Below are positions 33,001 to 41,377 of a stretch of DNA of 64,000 nucleotides, in pieces. The DNA comes from Hallella mizrahii (lineage in GTDB: Bacteria > Bacteroidota > Bacteroidia > Bacteroidales > Bacteroidaceae), in the NCBI RefSeq assembly GCF_009695775.1, contig NZ_VUNG01000006.1, positions 84,950 to 148,949 of the forward strand, given 5' to 3'. Both the position numbers and the translations under genes were made by a program. Positions within the stretch are counted from its first letter, which is position 1; each line of letters starts with the position of its first letter. The notes under the pieces are model-generated. The model was not told the DNA's origin. It ran no database searches and worked only from the letters and a program-made list of their open reading frames with translations.

Positions 33001-33323
33001 ACGTTCACGGCAGCCATATCCGGGTCAGCACCCTGCTTGAAGTACACGGTGATCATACACATACCGTCGTTGGTGGTCTGTGAGGTCATGTAGGTCATGT
33101 TCTCCACACCGTTGATGCTTTCCTCCAGAGGCACGGCGACAGATTTCATTACCGTCTGCGCATCAGCACCCTGATAGCTGGCCTGCACCATGATAGTAGG
33201 AGGTGCTATGTCCGGATATTGCTCAATAGGAAGCGACACCAATCCGATAGAACCCAGCAAGACAAGCAGGATGGAGACCACGGTGGAGAGTACCGGACGC
33301 TTGATAAAATTGGTAAATGTCAT
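30051..33323 (-). CDS. RND efflux permease, AcrB/MexB (HAE1) type
   Basis: This 1090-residue inner-membrane proton/drug antiporter has the start MTFTNFIKRPVLSTVVSILLVLLGSIGL, the porter domain (NRVSQAQALLPSEVTQVGV), and transmembrane segment 4 with paired acidic residues LLAIAIVVDDAIVVVEAV. The second half mirrors the first and ends in GGMLIGTLIQIFVVPALFCIFQWLQEKI. A charged tail of about 40 residues (EEVKAELEQYAHADKQEPY) makes it longer than E. coli AcrB. It is the middle gene of the acrA-acrB-oprM type operon; export of drugs or bile compounds is expected, but the substrate range is unknown. Confidence 0.96.
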   Translation of the reverse strand: MTFTNFIKRPVLSTVVSILLVLLGSIGLVSLPIEQYPDIAPPTIMVQASYQGADAQTVMKSVAVPLEESINGVENMTYMTSQTTNDGMCMITVYFKQGADPDMAAVNVQNRVSQAQALLPSEVTQVGVTVTKRQTSNVIMYALTSDGRYDGQFVTNYNNINIVPVIKRINGVGDVNSPSTANYSMRIWLKPDKMKEYGLMPSDILGVLAEQNIEAAPGKFGENSNVAYEYTLRYKGRLSEPIQYENIILTSKTTGQTLKLKDVAKIELGSLMYNVSLINDGIPACMGMVQQIAGSNATQIATDVKAALAEQQKSMPPGMKTVIMYDVTDFLFASIQEVLMTLFITLVLVFIVVYVFLQDLRSTLIPMIAVPVALIGTFFFLWIFGFSINLLTLSALLLAIAIVVDDAIVVVEAVHAKLDQGYDNSLTAAIDAMNEISSAIISITLVMAAVFVPVSFMGGTSGTFYREFGVTMAVSIVISAVNALTLSPALCAMFLKPHQAEENESNKSFVARFHAGFNRVFEKTTNKYKRGVEHVINHRIITAGIVAVGIAALAILMNTTKTGLVPDEDTGTIFVTISANPGTSQERTKQIVDEVDKMLANNPAILHRNAIIGYNFIAGQGSDQATFIIKLKPFEDRAGGITDRIKRAIHDKDPMALVVNPYEQNSVLGMIYKQTASIKDAQILAFGPPMIPGFSVQNGVTMTMQDKTGGDLNKFFEVTKSFLAELNKRPEIQQAMTSYNPNYPQYMVDVDVAKTKQAGISPKIVLSVLQGYYGGLYASNFNAFGKLFRVMVQGDVASRMTPEGLTRIYVRTATGDMAPVSEFVKLQKVYGPSNINRFNLFTAINVSVNANDGYSSGQVMKAIEEVAKDNLPDGYGYEYSGLSRSEAESSNSTALIFILCLVFVYLILSAQYESYILPLSVLLSVPFGLAGAFAFTNLFGHSNDIYMQISLIMLIGLLSKNAILIVQFALERRETGMAIKYSAILGAAARLRPILMTSLAMVIGLLPLMFASGVGKNGNQTLGAAAVGGMLIGTLIQIFVVPALFCIFQWLQEKIKPMKFEDEENEEVKAELEQYAHADKQEPYIDAYTK

Positions 33324-33440
33324 GTTTGAATGTATGTTGAATGATGAATAATTGATGTTGAGTGATATTCATGTTGAATGATGAGAGTTCAAAGATGATT
33401 CTTGCAGGAATGCATCCCCGTCATCGTTGAAGCCTTTCAG

Positions 33441-33463
33441 CATTCAACATTCAACATTCAACC
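33441..33463. repeat. Short CATTCAAC tandem repeat between efflux genes
   Basis: Three near-perfect CATTCAA(C) units lie just before the membrane fusion gene's stop region, with inverse-sense TTGAATGATGA runs at about 33325-33385. The two sets can pair. Similar CAACACTCAT runs occur at about 28610. These are simple degenerate intergenic repeats with no known role. Confidence 0.5.
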
Positions 33464-34663
33464 TTATTTTCCCGTCATCGCTTTGACGAAGCCCTTTGCT
33501 GATCCTTGTTCTTTGGACAAATTGGCTGCATCGTCGATTTTCTTTTGATATTGTTCTTCTGTGAGCGGTTTGATCTTCTCACCATCCGTGAGTTTGCTGA
33601 TGCCTTTCGATACATAACGGTCACCCGCATTCAGTCCGGAAGTGACGATGTAGGTAAGTCCGTCGTTCTGGGGGCTGACAGTGATCTCGGTGTATTTCAC
33701 TTTGTTGTCTTTGTCTACCTTATAGACGAAGTATTTGTTCTGAACCTGTGAGGTAGCTTCCTGTGGGATGCTGATGATGTTGTTGCTTACATGCGGCACA
33801 ATGATCTGTCCGGCACCGCCACTCTTCAACAGTCCCTGGGGATTGGGGAAGTGTGCAATCAGTGTATAGGCACCTGTGGTGGCGTCGATGATGCCGCTCA
33901 TCTTTACGACACGTCCCGGCTGGTTGTAAGTAGTGCCATCGGCAAGCTGCAGCTTCACAGTAGGCATCTCGCGCAGTACACCGGCAACACTGCCAGCCGT
34001 CTTTGACATGCTGAGGATGTCCGGCTCGCTCATAGAGAAGAACACTTCCACGGTGGAGACGTCGCTGACGGTTGTCAGTGTGCTCTGAGCTGACACGAGT
34101 GCACCTTTCTTAAAAGGCAGAGAGCCGACAACGCCTGATGCCGGAGCCGTCACGGTGCACCATGCCAATGTCTCGCGGGCGGAAGCCAGACTGGCACGTG
34201 CCTGGGCTACTTGAGCTTCAGCGGTCTTGTAGCTGTTTAAGGCCGTTTCCAACTCGTACTGGCCGATGATGTGCTGAGCAAAGAGCTTCTTGTTGTTCAA
34301 GTAGGTCAGCTTCGTTGTGTTGGCTTGTGCGATGGCGGTATTCAGCGCAGCCCGCGACTGGTTCACAGCAGCGCGATAGGTTTCACTGTCGATGGTGAAC
34401 ATCACCTGACCGGCACGTACATATTGTCCTTCATGAACATACACATTGGTGATATAGCCCGAAAGCTTGGGATGCACCTCCACATCCTGAATACCCTTGA
34501 TGGTTGCCGGGTAAGTAGACTGCATACTGGCACTTGACTCGCCTGCAGTGCTTACGGCAAACTCATTGTCTTGAAGGTCAGCCAAGCTGTTTCCGCCCTT
34601 CTTACCACATGATACAAGAGAGAGCGCAGCCAAGGCTACGAACATACAATTTTTGATTTTCAT
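33464..34663 (-). CDS. RND efflux periplasmic adaptor (membrane fusion protein)
   Basis: This 399-residue AcrA/MexA-type adaptor is anchored by a lipobox (LAALSLVSCGKKG). The order is: barrel-sandwich half (VEVHPKLSGYITNVYVHEGQYVRAGQVMFTID), alpha-helical hairpin (about residues 105-170), second lipoyl half (CTVTAPASGVVGSLPFKKGALV), beta barrel and membrane-proximal domain. It is the first gene of the pump operon with a consensus promoter at 34744-34774. No repressor gene is adjacent. Confidence 0.95.
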   Translation of the reverse strand: MKIKNCMFVALAALSLVSCGKKGGNSLADLQDNEFAVSTAGESSASMQSTYPATIKGIQDVEVHPKLSGYITNVYVHEGQYVRAGQVMFTIDSETYRAAVNQSRAALNTAIAQANTTKLTYLNNKKLFAQHIIGQYELETALNSYKTAEAQVAQARASLASARETLAWCTVTAPASGVVGSLPFKKGALVSAQSTLTTVSDVSTVEVFFSMSEPDILSMSKTAGSVAGVLREMPTVKLQLADGTTYNQPGRVVKMSGIIDATTGAYTLIAHFPNPQGLLKSGGAGQIIVPHVSNNIISIPQEATSQVQNKYFVYKVDKDNKVKYTEITVSPQNDGLTYIVTSGLNAGDRYVSKGISKLTDGEKIKPLTEEQYQKKIDDAANLSKEQGSAKGFVKAMTGK

Positions 34664-34743
34664 ACCTATTTATATATAACGTTTAATTTCTTTGAAGTTT
34701 TAAAAAGAATTTGGAGCAGGACAGAATCTCTCCTTTCACCTTG

Positions 34744-34774
34744 CAAAGGTAACCATTATAGATGAAAACTCAAA
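34744..34774 (-). promoter_or_regulatory. Promoter for the RND efflux operon
   Basis: Minus-strand TTTG (34774-34771), 19 bases, TACCTTTG (34751-34744), about 80 bases before the adaptor gene start. A clean consensus match. Confidence 0.8.
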
Positions 34775-34906
34775 GCGTCGTAGGAGTTTTTTAACAATCG
34801 TTCGTGTTTTTGTATTCACACTAACAATTAGGCGTTTACATGTTTATTTAGCATTACCTTTGCCTTGGAAAAAATAAACAGTAAATGCGTAGCTTTGAAA
34901 AGCAGC

Positions 34907-35488
34907 TTAACTTATTGTCGTCTGCAAGTGCCGCATTTCGTGTCCACCCCATGTAGTGTCGTTGACATATTCAAAGCCAAGGCGGTGATAGAGACGTTCT
35001 GCGCTGGGATTGCCTTTGTCGACCAAAAGGCCGACAGGCTGTTTCCGTCCCTTTTGGTCGATGAGTTTTCTCAGCAGCAACGTGGCGAGTCCTTGGTGAC
35101 GATAGCGTGTATCTACGGCAAGAGAGTCGATATAGTACTCACCAGCCTGTGTCTCATCGTCCATGCCGCTGAAGTCCTGATCCAGGTATTTCTTGGCTGC
35201 TTGCAGGAAAGCTTCTCGCAATCTTCGCAGGTCAGCACCGTCGTAGCCCACAATGACTCCGGCTACGACGGGCTTGCCGTTCTTTGTCTTGTCATCGAGG
35301 GCTACCCATGCATTGCGGTAACTGTATTGGCTGTCTTCCCTTCTGACTAGAGTTGTCATCATCCGGTGGAAGTCCGCTAAGGAGTGTTGCGGGCCGGCGA
35401 AGTTCTGGCAGCACTCATGGTTCATCGCCATCATGATGAGAGAGGCGATCGACTCTGCTTGTTCTGCAGATGCAGGAATGATGTTCAT
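34907..35488 (-). CDS. GNAT family N-acetyltransferase
   Basis: The 193-residue protein has the GNAT fold markers: GEYYIDSLAVDTRYRHQGLATLLLRKLIDQ (acetyl-CoA loop R/Q-x-x-G-x-A in RYRHQGLA) and a C-terminal NPSAERLYHRLGFEYV. The N-terminal third MNIIPASAEQAESIASLIMMAMN is also typical. It would transfer an acetyl group from acetyl-CoA to an unknown amine. It lies alone, 112 bases after a radical SAM gene on the same strand; no operon partner suggests a substrate. Confidence 0.88.
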   Translation of the reverse strand: MNIIPASAEQAESIASLIMMAMNHECCQNFAGPQHSLADFHRMMTTLVRREDSQYSYRNAWVALDDKTKNGKPVVAGVIVGYDGADLRRLREAFLQAAKKYLDQDFSGMDDETQAGEYYIDSLAVDTRYRHQGLATLLLRKLIDQKGRKQPVGLLVDKGNPSAERLYHRLGFEYVNDTTWGGHEMRHLQTTIS

Positions 35489-35600
35489 ATAATCTTATCT
35501 TTGTTGTCAGCTCGACAGAAGTCAAGCGTTAATAAAGAGAAAGCCTTCTTTTGCTGGGATGTGGTGAGGCAGCTCTTGGGTTGAGAAACGGTCTATAGCT

Positions 35601-36368
35601 TTAATACGAGGCCGTACAGGGAATGCCCAATGCGATGACACGGTCGCGGATCGCATCCAGTTCCTCATGCGAAGCCTTGCGCAATTTCTGGTCTGGTGTC
35701 TCACGGTCAATGGTGTAGACCATCACTTCCTGGGGCTGAATGTATTTGACGGCTTCCAGCCATGGCGCAACATATTCCTCACCCGTGTTGTCTGTGCCAT
35801 CGCCTTTCATAAACATTGTCTGGATAATCACGTGTCCTTTGAACCACCGCATGTTCTCGATGATATCCTTCACATTGTAGGATGGTTGTGTCGGGCGGTC
35901 CACCTTGCGGATATAGTCCATGTTGACCGTGTCGAGTTTCAGAATGTTGTTGTCCACCTTGAGCAAAGCCTGGCGGATGTCGTCATGCCCTGAGAAGGTA
36001 GCATTGCTCAGTACGCTGATCTTTGCCTTGGGGCACCATTTGTCGCGCAGCTGGATTGTGTCGTCAATGATACCGGAAAATTCCGGATGGCTGGTGGGCT
36101 CCCCATTGCCTGCAAAGGTCAGTACGTCGGGATGCTGCTGGTCGTCGTGCATCTTGATGAGCTGTTTTTCCAAGGCTTCCGCCACTTGTTGCCTTGTAGG
36201 ATGAGGGGAATGTGTGCGGCGGTCCTTGTTGAAGCCACATTCACAATACAGGCAATCGAAGGTGCATATCTTCCCGTCTGCCGGCATCAGGTTCACACCT
36301 AAGCTTAGTCCTAAACGACGGCTGTGCACTGGGCCGTAAATGGGACTTGGATAAATAACAGTACTCAT
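35601..36368 (-). CDS. Radical SAM protein
   Basis: The 255-residue protein starts SPIYGPVHSRRLGLSLGVNLMP and carries the iron-sulfur motif CTFDCLYC (C-x3-C-x2-C) at about residues 34-41. This is followed by LTFAGNGEPTSHPEF (the GGE-type SAM contact) and ISVLSNATF. It is short, with no extra cluster domain. Proteins of this subgroup are widespread in Bacteroidetes but I know no assigned reaction. It is divergent from ftsX and shares that 179-base intergenic region. Confidence 0.88.
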   Translation of the reverse strand: MSTVIYPSPIYGPVHSRRLGLSLGVNLMPADGKICTFDCLYCECGFNKDRRTHSPHPTRQQVAEALEKQLIKMHDDQQHPDVLTFAGNGEPTSHPEFSGIIDDTIQLRDKWCPKAKISVLSNATFSGHDDIRQALLKVDNNILKLDTVNMDYIRKVDRPTQPSYNVKDIIENMRWFKGHVIIQTMFMKGDGTDNTGEEYVAPWLEAVKYIQPQEVMVYTIDRETPDQKLRKASHEELDAIRDRVIALGIPCTASY

Positions 36369-36507
36369 AATTCTGTTCTTACTTTAATTCTCGATTCTTA
36401 TCAGAATTCTTGAGCAAAGATAATAAAAATATATCATTCTCGGTGCTTTTCTTCTTGAATATTTGGTTAATGCAAGTTAATCATCTCTTTCTCTCTAAGA
36501 TTTTGAT

Positions 36508-36515
36508 TAACTTTG
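36508..36515 (+). promoter_or_regulatory. -7 box upstream of ftsX
   Basis: TAACTTTG at 36508-36515, 32 bases before the ATG at 36548. No exact TTTG is at the right distance upstream (a TTT-rich stretch lies at 36487-36493). It supports starting ftsX at 36548. Confidence 0.6.
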
Positions 36516-36547
36516 TATCCAAATATGCAAGATTATTGACCACTGCA

Positions 36548-37432
36548 ATGGGAAAGAAAAGAAATAAGGTAAGCAGGCACACTGGGCGTCTGCAAGCTGT
36601 TACATTGTGTATCAGCACAGCCATGGTGCTTGTGCTGTTGGGGCTTGTCGTGTTTTCTACACTCACCGGCCGCAATCTTTCGTCGTATGTAAAAGAGAAC
36701 CTTGTCGTCACCATGATGCTGGAGCAGGATATGAGTGACAACGAAGCCATGACCATGTGCTCTCACTTGAAGCAACAGCCCTATATCAAGCAAGTGCACT
36801 TCATCAGCAAACACGAAGCACTGACCGATGCTACCCGTCAGATGGGAGCCGATCCTTCAGAATTTACCGATGGCATCAATCCCTTCCCCTCATCTGTAGA
36901 GCTGACCTTGAAGAGCGACTATGCCAACAATGACTCACTGAAATGGATCTCAGCCCAGTTGAAACGCTATCCAAAGGTATCGGAAATCAACTATCAGAAA
37001 GACTTGGTGGATGCCGTGAACCGCAATCTGGCGAAGATCGGCATCATTCTACTGGTCATTGCGGCTTTGCTCACCTTTGTATCCTTCTCTTTGATCAACA
37101 ACACCGTGAAGCTCGGTATCTATGCCCGCCGCTTCTCCATCCACACGATGAAGCTCGTCGGTGCCTCCTGGAGCTTTATCCGTGGGCCGTTTATCCGCCG
37201 TGCCGTCCTGACAGGACTGCTGGCTGCGCTGCTGGCCATTGCTGTCTTGGGGGGATGCATGTATGCGCTGTATCGCTACGAGCCGGAGATTTTGAACATC
37301 GTGACATGGCGCGAGATGACTATTACGGCAGTAGCAGTGATTGCTTTCGGCATTATCATTACGGCCATCTGTGCTTCCATCTCTGTGAACCGCTTCCTGA
37401 AGATGAAGGCAGGTGAACTCTATAAGATTTAA
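36548..37432 (+). CDS. ftsX: Cell division protein FtsX
   Basis: FtsX is the membrane subunit of the FtsEX complex that activates peptidoglycan hydrolases at the septum. It has 294 residues from the ATG at 36548; the TTG at 36410 further upstream precedes the promoter and is rejected. One transmembrane segment (TLCISTAMVLVLLGLVVFSTL) is followed by the extracytoplasmic domain (LVVTMMLEQDMSDNEA ... PFPSSVELTL) and three C-terminal membrane segments with IYARRFSIHTMKLVGASWSFIRGPF. It leads the ftsX-DUF3098-uppP-truB-queA-folK operon common in Bacteroidetes. ftsE is not adjacent. Confidence 0.93.
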   Translation: MGKKRNKVSRHTGRLQAVTLCISTAMVLVLLGLVVFSTLTGRNLSSYVKENLVVTMMLEQDMSDNEAMTMCSHLKQQPYIKQVHFISKHEALTDATRQMGADPSEFTDGINPFPSSVELTLKSDYANNDSLKWISAQLKRYPKVSEINYQKDLVDAVNRNLAKIGIILLVIAALLTFVSFSLINNTVKLGIYARRFSIHTMKLVGASWSFIRGPFIRRAVLTGLLAALLAIAVLGGCMYALYRYEPEILNIVTWREMTITAVAVIAFGIIITAICASISVNRFLKMKAGELYKI

Positions 37433-37551
37433 TGAAAGATCTCTTGCTTGATCAGCAAGCAAGATTTCATTCCCTCTTCCGCAGTCTCAAAGACATACTG
37501 AATAATGGTGGAATAGGAAACATGGAACAAAGAATAATGATTAAACAAAAT

Positions 37552-37827
37552 ATGGATAAAAGAAATTATGCATTCGACCGTACCAACTTCACGTTGTTGG
37601 CTATCGGTTTTGCCATCGTGGTCATCGGCTTCATTCTGATGAGTGGCAGCAGTTCTACGGAACAGGCTTTTAATCCCGACATCTTCAGTTTCCGCCGTAT
37701 CAAGGTAGCTCCTGTGGTGTGCTTTGTTGGCTTCATCTCCATGATCTATGCCATCATCCACAAGCCTAAGGACAATGGCGACGAGAACACTCCTGCCGAA
37801 GCACCATCTAACAACGAGGAGGCCTGA
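37552..37827 (+). CDS. DUF3098 membrane protein
   Basis: The 91-residue protein has two hydrophobic segments (FTLLAIGFAIVVIGFILMSG and VAPVVCFVGFISMIYAII) around a short loop with FNPDIFSFRRIKVAP. A charged tail (KPKDNGDENTPAEAPSNNEEA) follows. I start it at ATG 37552 (MDKRNYAFDRTNF), which matches family N-termini; the frame is open from 37432 but the earlier part is not conserved. DUF3098 genes regularly sit between ftsX and uppP in this phylum, which hints at an envelope role, but none is established. Confidence 0.85.
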   Translation: MDKRNYAFDRTNFTLLAIGFAIVVIGFILMSGSSSTEQAFNPDIFSFRRIKVAPVVCFVGFISMIYAIIHKPKDNGDENTPAEAPSNNEEA

Positions 37828-38657
37828 TGACACTGATACAGACTATTATCATCGCTATCGTGGAGGGACTTACAGAGTTCCTTCCAGTGTCGTCGACAGG
37901 CCACATGATCATCACCCAGAATCTTTTGGGTGTACAGCAGGGTGATCCTTTTGTCCACGCCTTCACGTTCATCATTCAGTTCGGTGCCATTCTCTCTGTT
38001 GTGTGTCTATATTGGAAGCATTTCTTTCAGATGCGCAACTATGAGGAGTTTGTCGACAAGATGAAATTCTACGGACTGCTTATCGTGGGTGTGTTGCCTG
38101 CCGTAGTCATTGGCTTGGCAGCCAAGAAGAGCGGTCTGCTCGACTGGTTGCTGGACAGTGTGGTCGTCGTGGCTGCTATGCTTGTCATAGGTGGCGTATT
38201 CATGCTCTTCTGTGATCGTATCTTCAACAAAGGGTCAGAGAACAATCAAGTCGATTGGAAGCGTGCATTTCTCATTGGCTGTTGGCAGTGCTTGTCAGTC
38301 ATTCCAGGAACAAGTCGCAGTATGGCTACTATCGTAGGAGGAATGCAGCAGAAGCTGACACGCAAGCGCGCGGCAGAGTTCTCTTTCTTTCTGGCTGTGC
38401 CGACGATGGCTGGTGCTACGCTTCTCGACCTGATCGATATGTTCAAGGAAGGCACTACGTGGGCTACCAGCAACAATATCATGTTGCTCATCGTAGGCTG
38501 CGTCATCGCTTTTGTGGTGGCTATGCTTGCTATGAAGTGGTTTGTCGGTTTCTTGACCAAATACGGTTTTCGTGCATTCGGCTGGTATCGCATCATCATT
38601 GGTGCCGTCATACTACTGATGTTGGCAACCGGTCACTCACTTGTTATGGTTGATTAA
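37827..38657 (+). CDS. uppP: Undecaprenyl-diphosphatase UppP (BacA)
   Basis: This membrane phosphatase recycles undecaprenyl diphosphate to the monophosphate carrier for peptidoglycan and O-antigen synthesis. It has 276 residues with about eight membrane segments. The two active-site motifs EGLTEFLPVSSTGHM and IPGTSRSMATIVGG are present. The ATG shares its A with the stop of the DUF3098 gene (TGATG), so translation is coupled. Confidence 0.96.
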   Translation: MTLIQTIIIAIVEGLTEFLPVSSTGHMIITQNLLGVQQGDPFVHAFTFIIQFGAILSVVCLYWKHFFQMRNYEEFVDKMKFYGLLIVGVLPAVVIGLAAKKSGLLDWLLDSVVVVAAMLVIGGVFMLFCDRIFNKGSENNQVDWKRAFLIGCWQCLSVIPGTSRSMATIVGGMQQKLTRKRAAEFSFFLAVPTMAGATLLDLIDMFKEGTTWATSNNIMLLIVGCVIAFVVAMLAMKWFVGFLTKYGFRAFGWYRIIIGAVILLMLATGHSLVMVD

Positions 38658-39436
38658 TGAGAGATTTTATCAAAGGAGAGATCTTAGCTATCGACAAGCC
38701 CTATGGCATGACGAGCTTCGGCGCACTGGCTCACATCCGTTTCCTGCTCTCACAAAAATTAGGGCAGAAGGTGAAAGTGGGGCATGCCGGCACGCTCGAC
38801 CCATTGGCGACGGGTATTCTGATCCTCTGCACAGGCAGGTGCACCAAGCAGATCGAGACGCTGCAAAGCCATACCAAGGAATACACGGCGACGCTGCAGT
38901 TGGGCGCAACCACAGCCAGCTATGACCGTGAGCACGAGGTCGACACTACCTATCCCGTGGAGCATATCACACGTGAACTCATCCTTGATGTGCTGAAACA
39001 GTTCGAGGGTGACATCCAGCAGGTGCCTCCAACCTACAGTGCATGTAAAGTAGAAGGTACGAGATCCTATCAGTTGCGACGTAATGGCGAGGACGTGAAA
39101 CTGAAACCGAAGGCTATACATATAGACGAGGTGGAGCTCACGGATTATGACGACGTGAAGAAGACCATGGCCATCCGTGTTGTCTGTGGCAAGGGTACCT
39201 ATATCCGTGCGCTGGCCCGCGATATTGGCCGGGCATTGAATAGCGGTGCTTATCTCACGAGCCTGCGTCGGACACGTGTGGGCGACATCAGCGAAAGCGA
39301 CTGCATTGCGTTTAATCATTTCGGCGAATGGCTGGACAGTGAGATACACAATGAGGTGAGCGCAGCAGCACTCCAGCGTCCTGCCGAGGCAAAGCCTCAG
39401 ATCACTCCCAAGGCAGCCGGCAGCTTTATGGAATAA
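38657..39436 (+). CDS. truB: tRNA pseudouridine-55 synthase TruB
   Basis: TruB isomerises U55 of the T-loop in all elongator tRNAs. It has 259 residues. The catalytic aspartate is in KVGHAGTLDPLATGILILCTG, and QVPPTYSACKVEGTRSYQLRR and GTYIRALARDIGRAL are conserved. The start codon overlaps the uppP stop by one base (TAATG). A C-terminal tail (EAKPQITPKAAGSFME) beyond the core is not diagnostic. Confidence 0.96.
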   Translation: MRDFIKGEILAIDKPYGMTSFGALAHIRFLLSQKLGQKVKVGHAGTLDPLATGILILCTGRCTKQIETLQSHTKEYTATLQLGATTASYDREHEVDTTYPVEHITRELILDVLKQFEGDIQQVPPTYSACKVEGTRSYQLRRNGEDVKLKPKAIHIDEVELTDYDDVKKTMAIRVVCGKGTYIRALARDIGRALNSGAYLTSLRRTRVGDISESDCIAFNHFGEWLDSEIHNEVSAAALQRPAEAKPQITPKAAGSFME

Positions 39437-39493
39437 ACAGAGCAAATCCCAACCAGGATTATTATCAGACAGAATAGAAAGGAAATATACATT

Positions 39494-40687
39494 ATGAAGT
39501 TATCGCAGTTCAAGTTTAAGTTGCCGCCCGAGTCGGTGGCCCTTTATCCTCACAGCATTGTGAGGGAGTATACGAACGACGATGGTACGAAGGGTTCTTT
39601 TCGGATTACCCGTCGTGACGAGTCCCGTCTGATGGTGCTGCACCGGACAACGGGCGAGATAGAACTCTATAAGAAGGATGACAAGGGACAGCCGATCAAA
39701 GGCGAGTATCTTGACTTCCGCAACGTCATAGACTATTTTGATGATGGCGACGTATTCATCCTCAATGATACAAAGGTATTCCCCGCCCGCCTGTATGGTA
39801 CGAAGGAAAAGACCGACGCCAAGATCGAGGTCTTCATTCTTCGTGAGCTCAACGAGGAGACGCATCTGTGGGATGTGCTCGTAGAGCCGGCGCGCAAGAT
39901 CCGTATCGGCAACAAGCTCTTCTTCGACGAGGTGGGCACCATGGTGGCAGAGGTCTATGACAACACGACCAGCCGTGGACGTTCCCTGCGATTCCTCTAT
40001 GACTGTCCTCACGATCAGTTCAAGCGCGACCTCTTCGCTCTTGGCGAGGCCCCGCTGCCGGAGTATGTGCTCAACGGCCGTCCTGAGGATCCCGATATGA
40101 AGGGCATGCATGTGCACTCCCACGCGACCAAGGACGACCTCGAAGACTTTCAGACGCTTTTTGCCCGCAACGAGGGTGCTGTCACCGTGCCAGCTACCGG
40201 TCTTCATTTCAGCCGTGAACTGTTGAAACGCATGGAGATCAAAGGCATCAACACGGCGTTTATCACGCTGCATTGCGGCTTGGGCAACTTCTCGCCGATC
40301 GAGGTAGAGGATCTTACCAAGCATAAGATGGACTCTGAGCAGATGTTTGTCAACAAAGAGGCTTGCGACATGGTCAACACCGCCAAGAAAGAGGGTCATC
40401 ATATCTGTGCCGTCGGAACGAGTGTGGCCAAGGCTACTGAGACCGCAGTAGGCACTGATGGCTTCCTCAAGGAGTATGAGGGATGGACTTCCAAGTTTAT
40501 CTTCCCACCCTACGAGTTTGGTCTTGCTGACACAATGATCGCCAACTTCTATCATCCCGAGTCAACGCTGTTGATGTCTACAGCGGCCTTCGGTGGTTAC
40601 GAAAATGTGATGGCCTGCTATGCATTGGCACTGAAGCATGGCTATAAGTTTGGTTGCTATGGCGACAGTCTGCTGATCGTGGACTGA
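39494..40687 (+). CDS. queA: S-adenosylmethionine:tRNA ribosyltransferase-isomerase QueA
   Basis: QueA transfers the ribosyl part of SAM to preQ1 in tRNA to give epoxyqueuosine, which QueG (52642-53586 in this window) reduces to queuosine. At 397 residues it is longer than E. coli QueA (about 356). Conserved parts are FILNDTKVFPARLYG, VPATGLHFSRELL, LHCGLGNFSPIEVEDL and the end NFYHPESTLLMSTAAFGGYE. An N-terminal extension and an insertion around RVTRRDESRLMVLHRTT-like sequence account for the extra length. Confidence 0.95.
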   Translation: MKLSQFKFKLPPESVALYPHSIVREYTNDDGTKGSFRITRRDESRLMVLHRTTGEIELYKKDDKGQPIKGEYLDFRNVIDYFDDGDVFILNDTKVFPARLYGTKEKTDAKIEVFILRELNEETHLWDVLVEPARKIRIGNKLFFDEVGTMVAEVYDNTTSRGRSLRFLYDCPHDQFKRDLFALGEAPLPEYVLNGRPEDPDMKGMHVHSHATKDDLEDFQTLFARNEGAVTVPATGLHFSRELLKRMEIKGINTAFITLHCGLGNFSPIEVEDLTKHKMDSEQMFVNKEACDMVNTAKKEGHHICAVGTSVAKATETAVGTDGFLKEYEGWTSKFIFPPYEFGLADTMIANFYHPESTLLMSTAAFGGYENVMACYALALKHGYKFGCYGDSLLIVD

Positions 40688-40721
40688 CCGTGTAGCAATC
40701 CCATAGTTGTGAAAACGGCTT

Positions 40722-41159
40722 ATGGCAGATATAAACAATCCTGCTTTGCATAAAGTCTATCTCAGCTTAGGTTCCAATATCGGGAATCGGCGGGGCTTGA
40801 TACGACAGGCTGTGGAATTGTTGGAGAACAGGGTAGGGCATGTCTCTGCCTTGTCTTCTCTTCATGAGACCGAGCCGTGGGGGTTTGAGTCTCCCAATAA
40901 GTTTCTCAATGCGTGCTGCTGTTGTCTGACGACAATGCCGCCGCGGCAAGTGCTCTTGGCCACGCAACGTATTGAGCGCGACTTGGGTCGTACGGGGAAA
41001 TCAGTTGACGGTGTCTATCACGACCGTGTCATTGACATCGACATCCTGCTTTATGACGACTTGAAAGTGGATGAACCCGGTCTAAAGATTCCCCATCCGC
41101 TGATGTATGAGCGCGACTTCGTCATGGAGCCGCTCAAGGAGATAATGAAACATGTTTAG
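40722..41159 (+). CDS. folK: 2-amino-4-hydroxy-6-hydroxymethyldihydropteridine pyrophosphokinase FolK
   Basis: FolK transfers pyrophosphate from ATP to hydroxymethyldihydropterin in folate synthesis. At 145 residues it is slightly shorter than E. coli FolK (159). It has YLSLGSNIGNRRGLIRQAVELL, FLNACCCCLTTMPPRQVLLATQRIERDLGR and the metal-binding HDRVIDIDILLYDD, followed by PHPLMYERDFVMEPL. It is last in the ftsX operon; a two-way terminator lies at 41295-41338. Confidence 0.95.
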   Translation: MADINNPALHKVYLSLGSNIGNRRGLIRQAVELLENRVGHVSALSSLHETEPWGFESPNKFLNACCCCLTTMPPRQVLLATQRIERDLGRTGKSVDGVYHDRVIDIDILLYDDLKVDEPGLKIPHPLMYERDFVMEPLKEIMKHV

Positions 41160-41294
41160 TGTATAGGTTTAAATCTGAAATGATTCATCCTAATCCCTGA
41201 ATAATAAATCCTAATTCTCCAATAATAATTCCTCCATTCAAAATCCCGAATCGTCAATAACAGACAGCTATATCAGGAAGAAAATATTCTGAAA

Positions 41295-41338
41295 AAAACT
41301 CCATACGTTGCAGGCTAAGTCCACAGCGTATGGAGTTT
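41295..41338. terminator. Bidirectional terminator between folK and typA
   Basis: Arms AAACTCCATACG (41296-41307) and CGTATGGAGTTT (41327-41338) form a perfect stem with A-rich and T-rich sides between convergent genes. Confidence 0.8.
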
Positions 41339-41377
41339 CTTTATATATTATATATATAATAATGTGTAGGAAACGGC

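Noticed and set aside
33324..33463. CRISPR-like or phase-variable repeat in the efflux operon
   Set aside because: The CATTCAAC units are simple degenerate repeats, as at about 28610, without spacers or a link to a reading frame.
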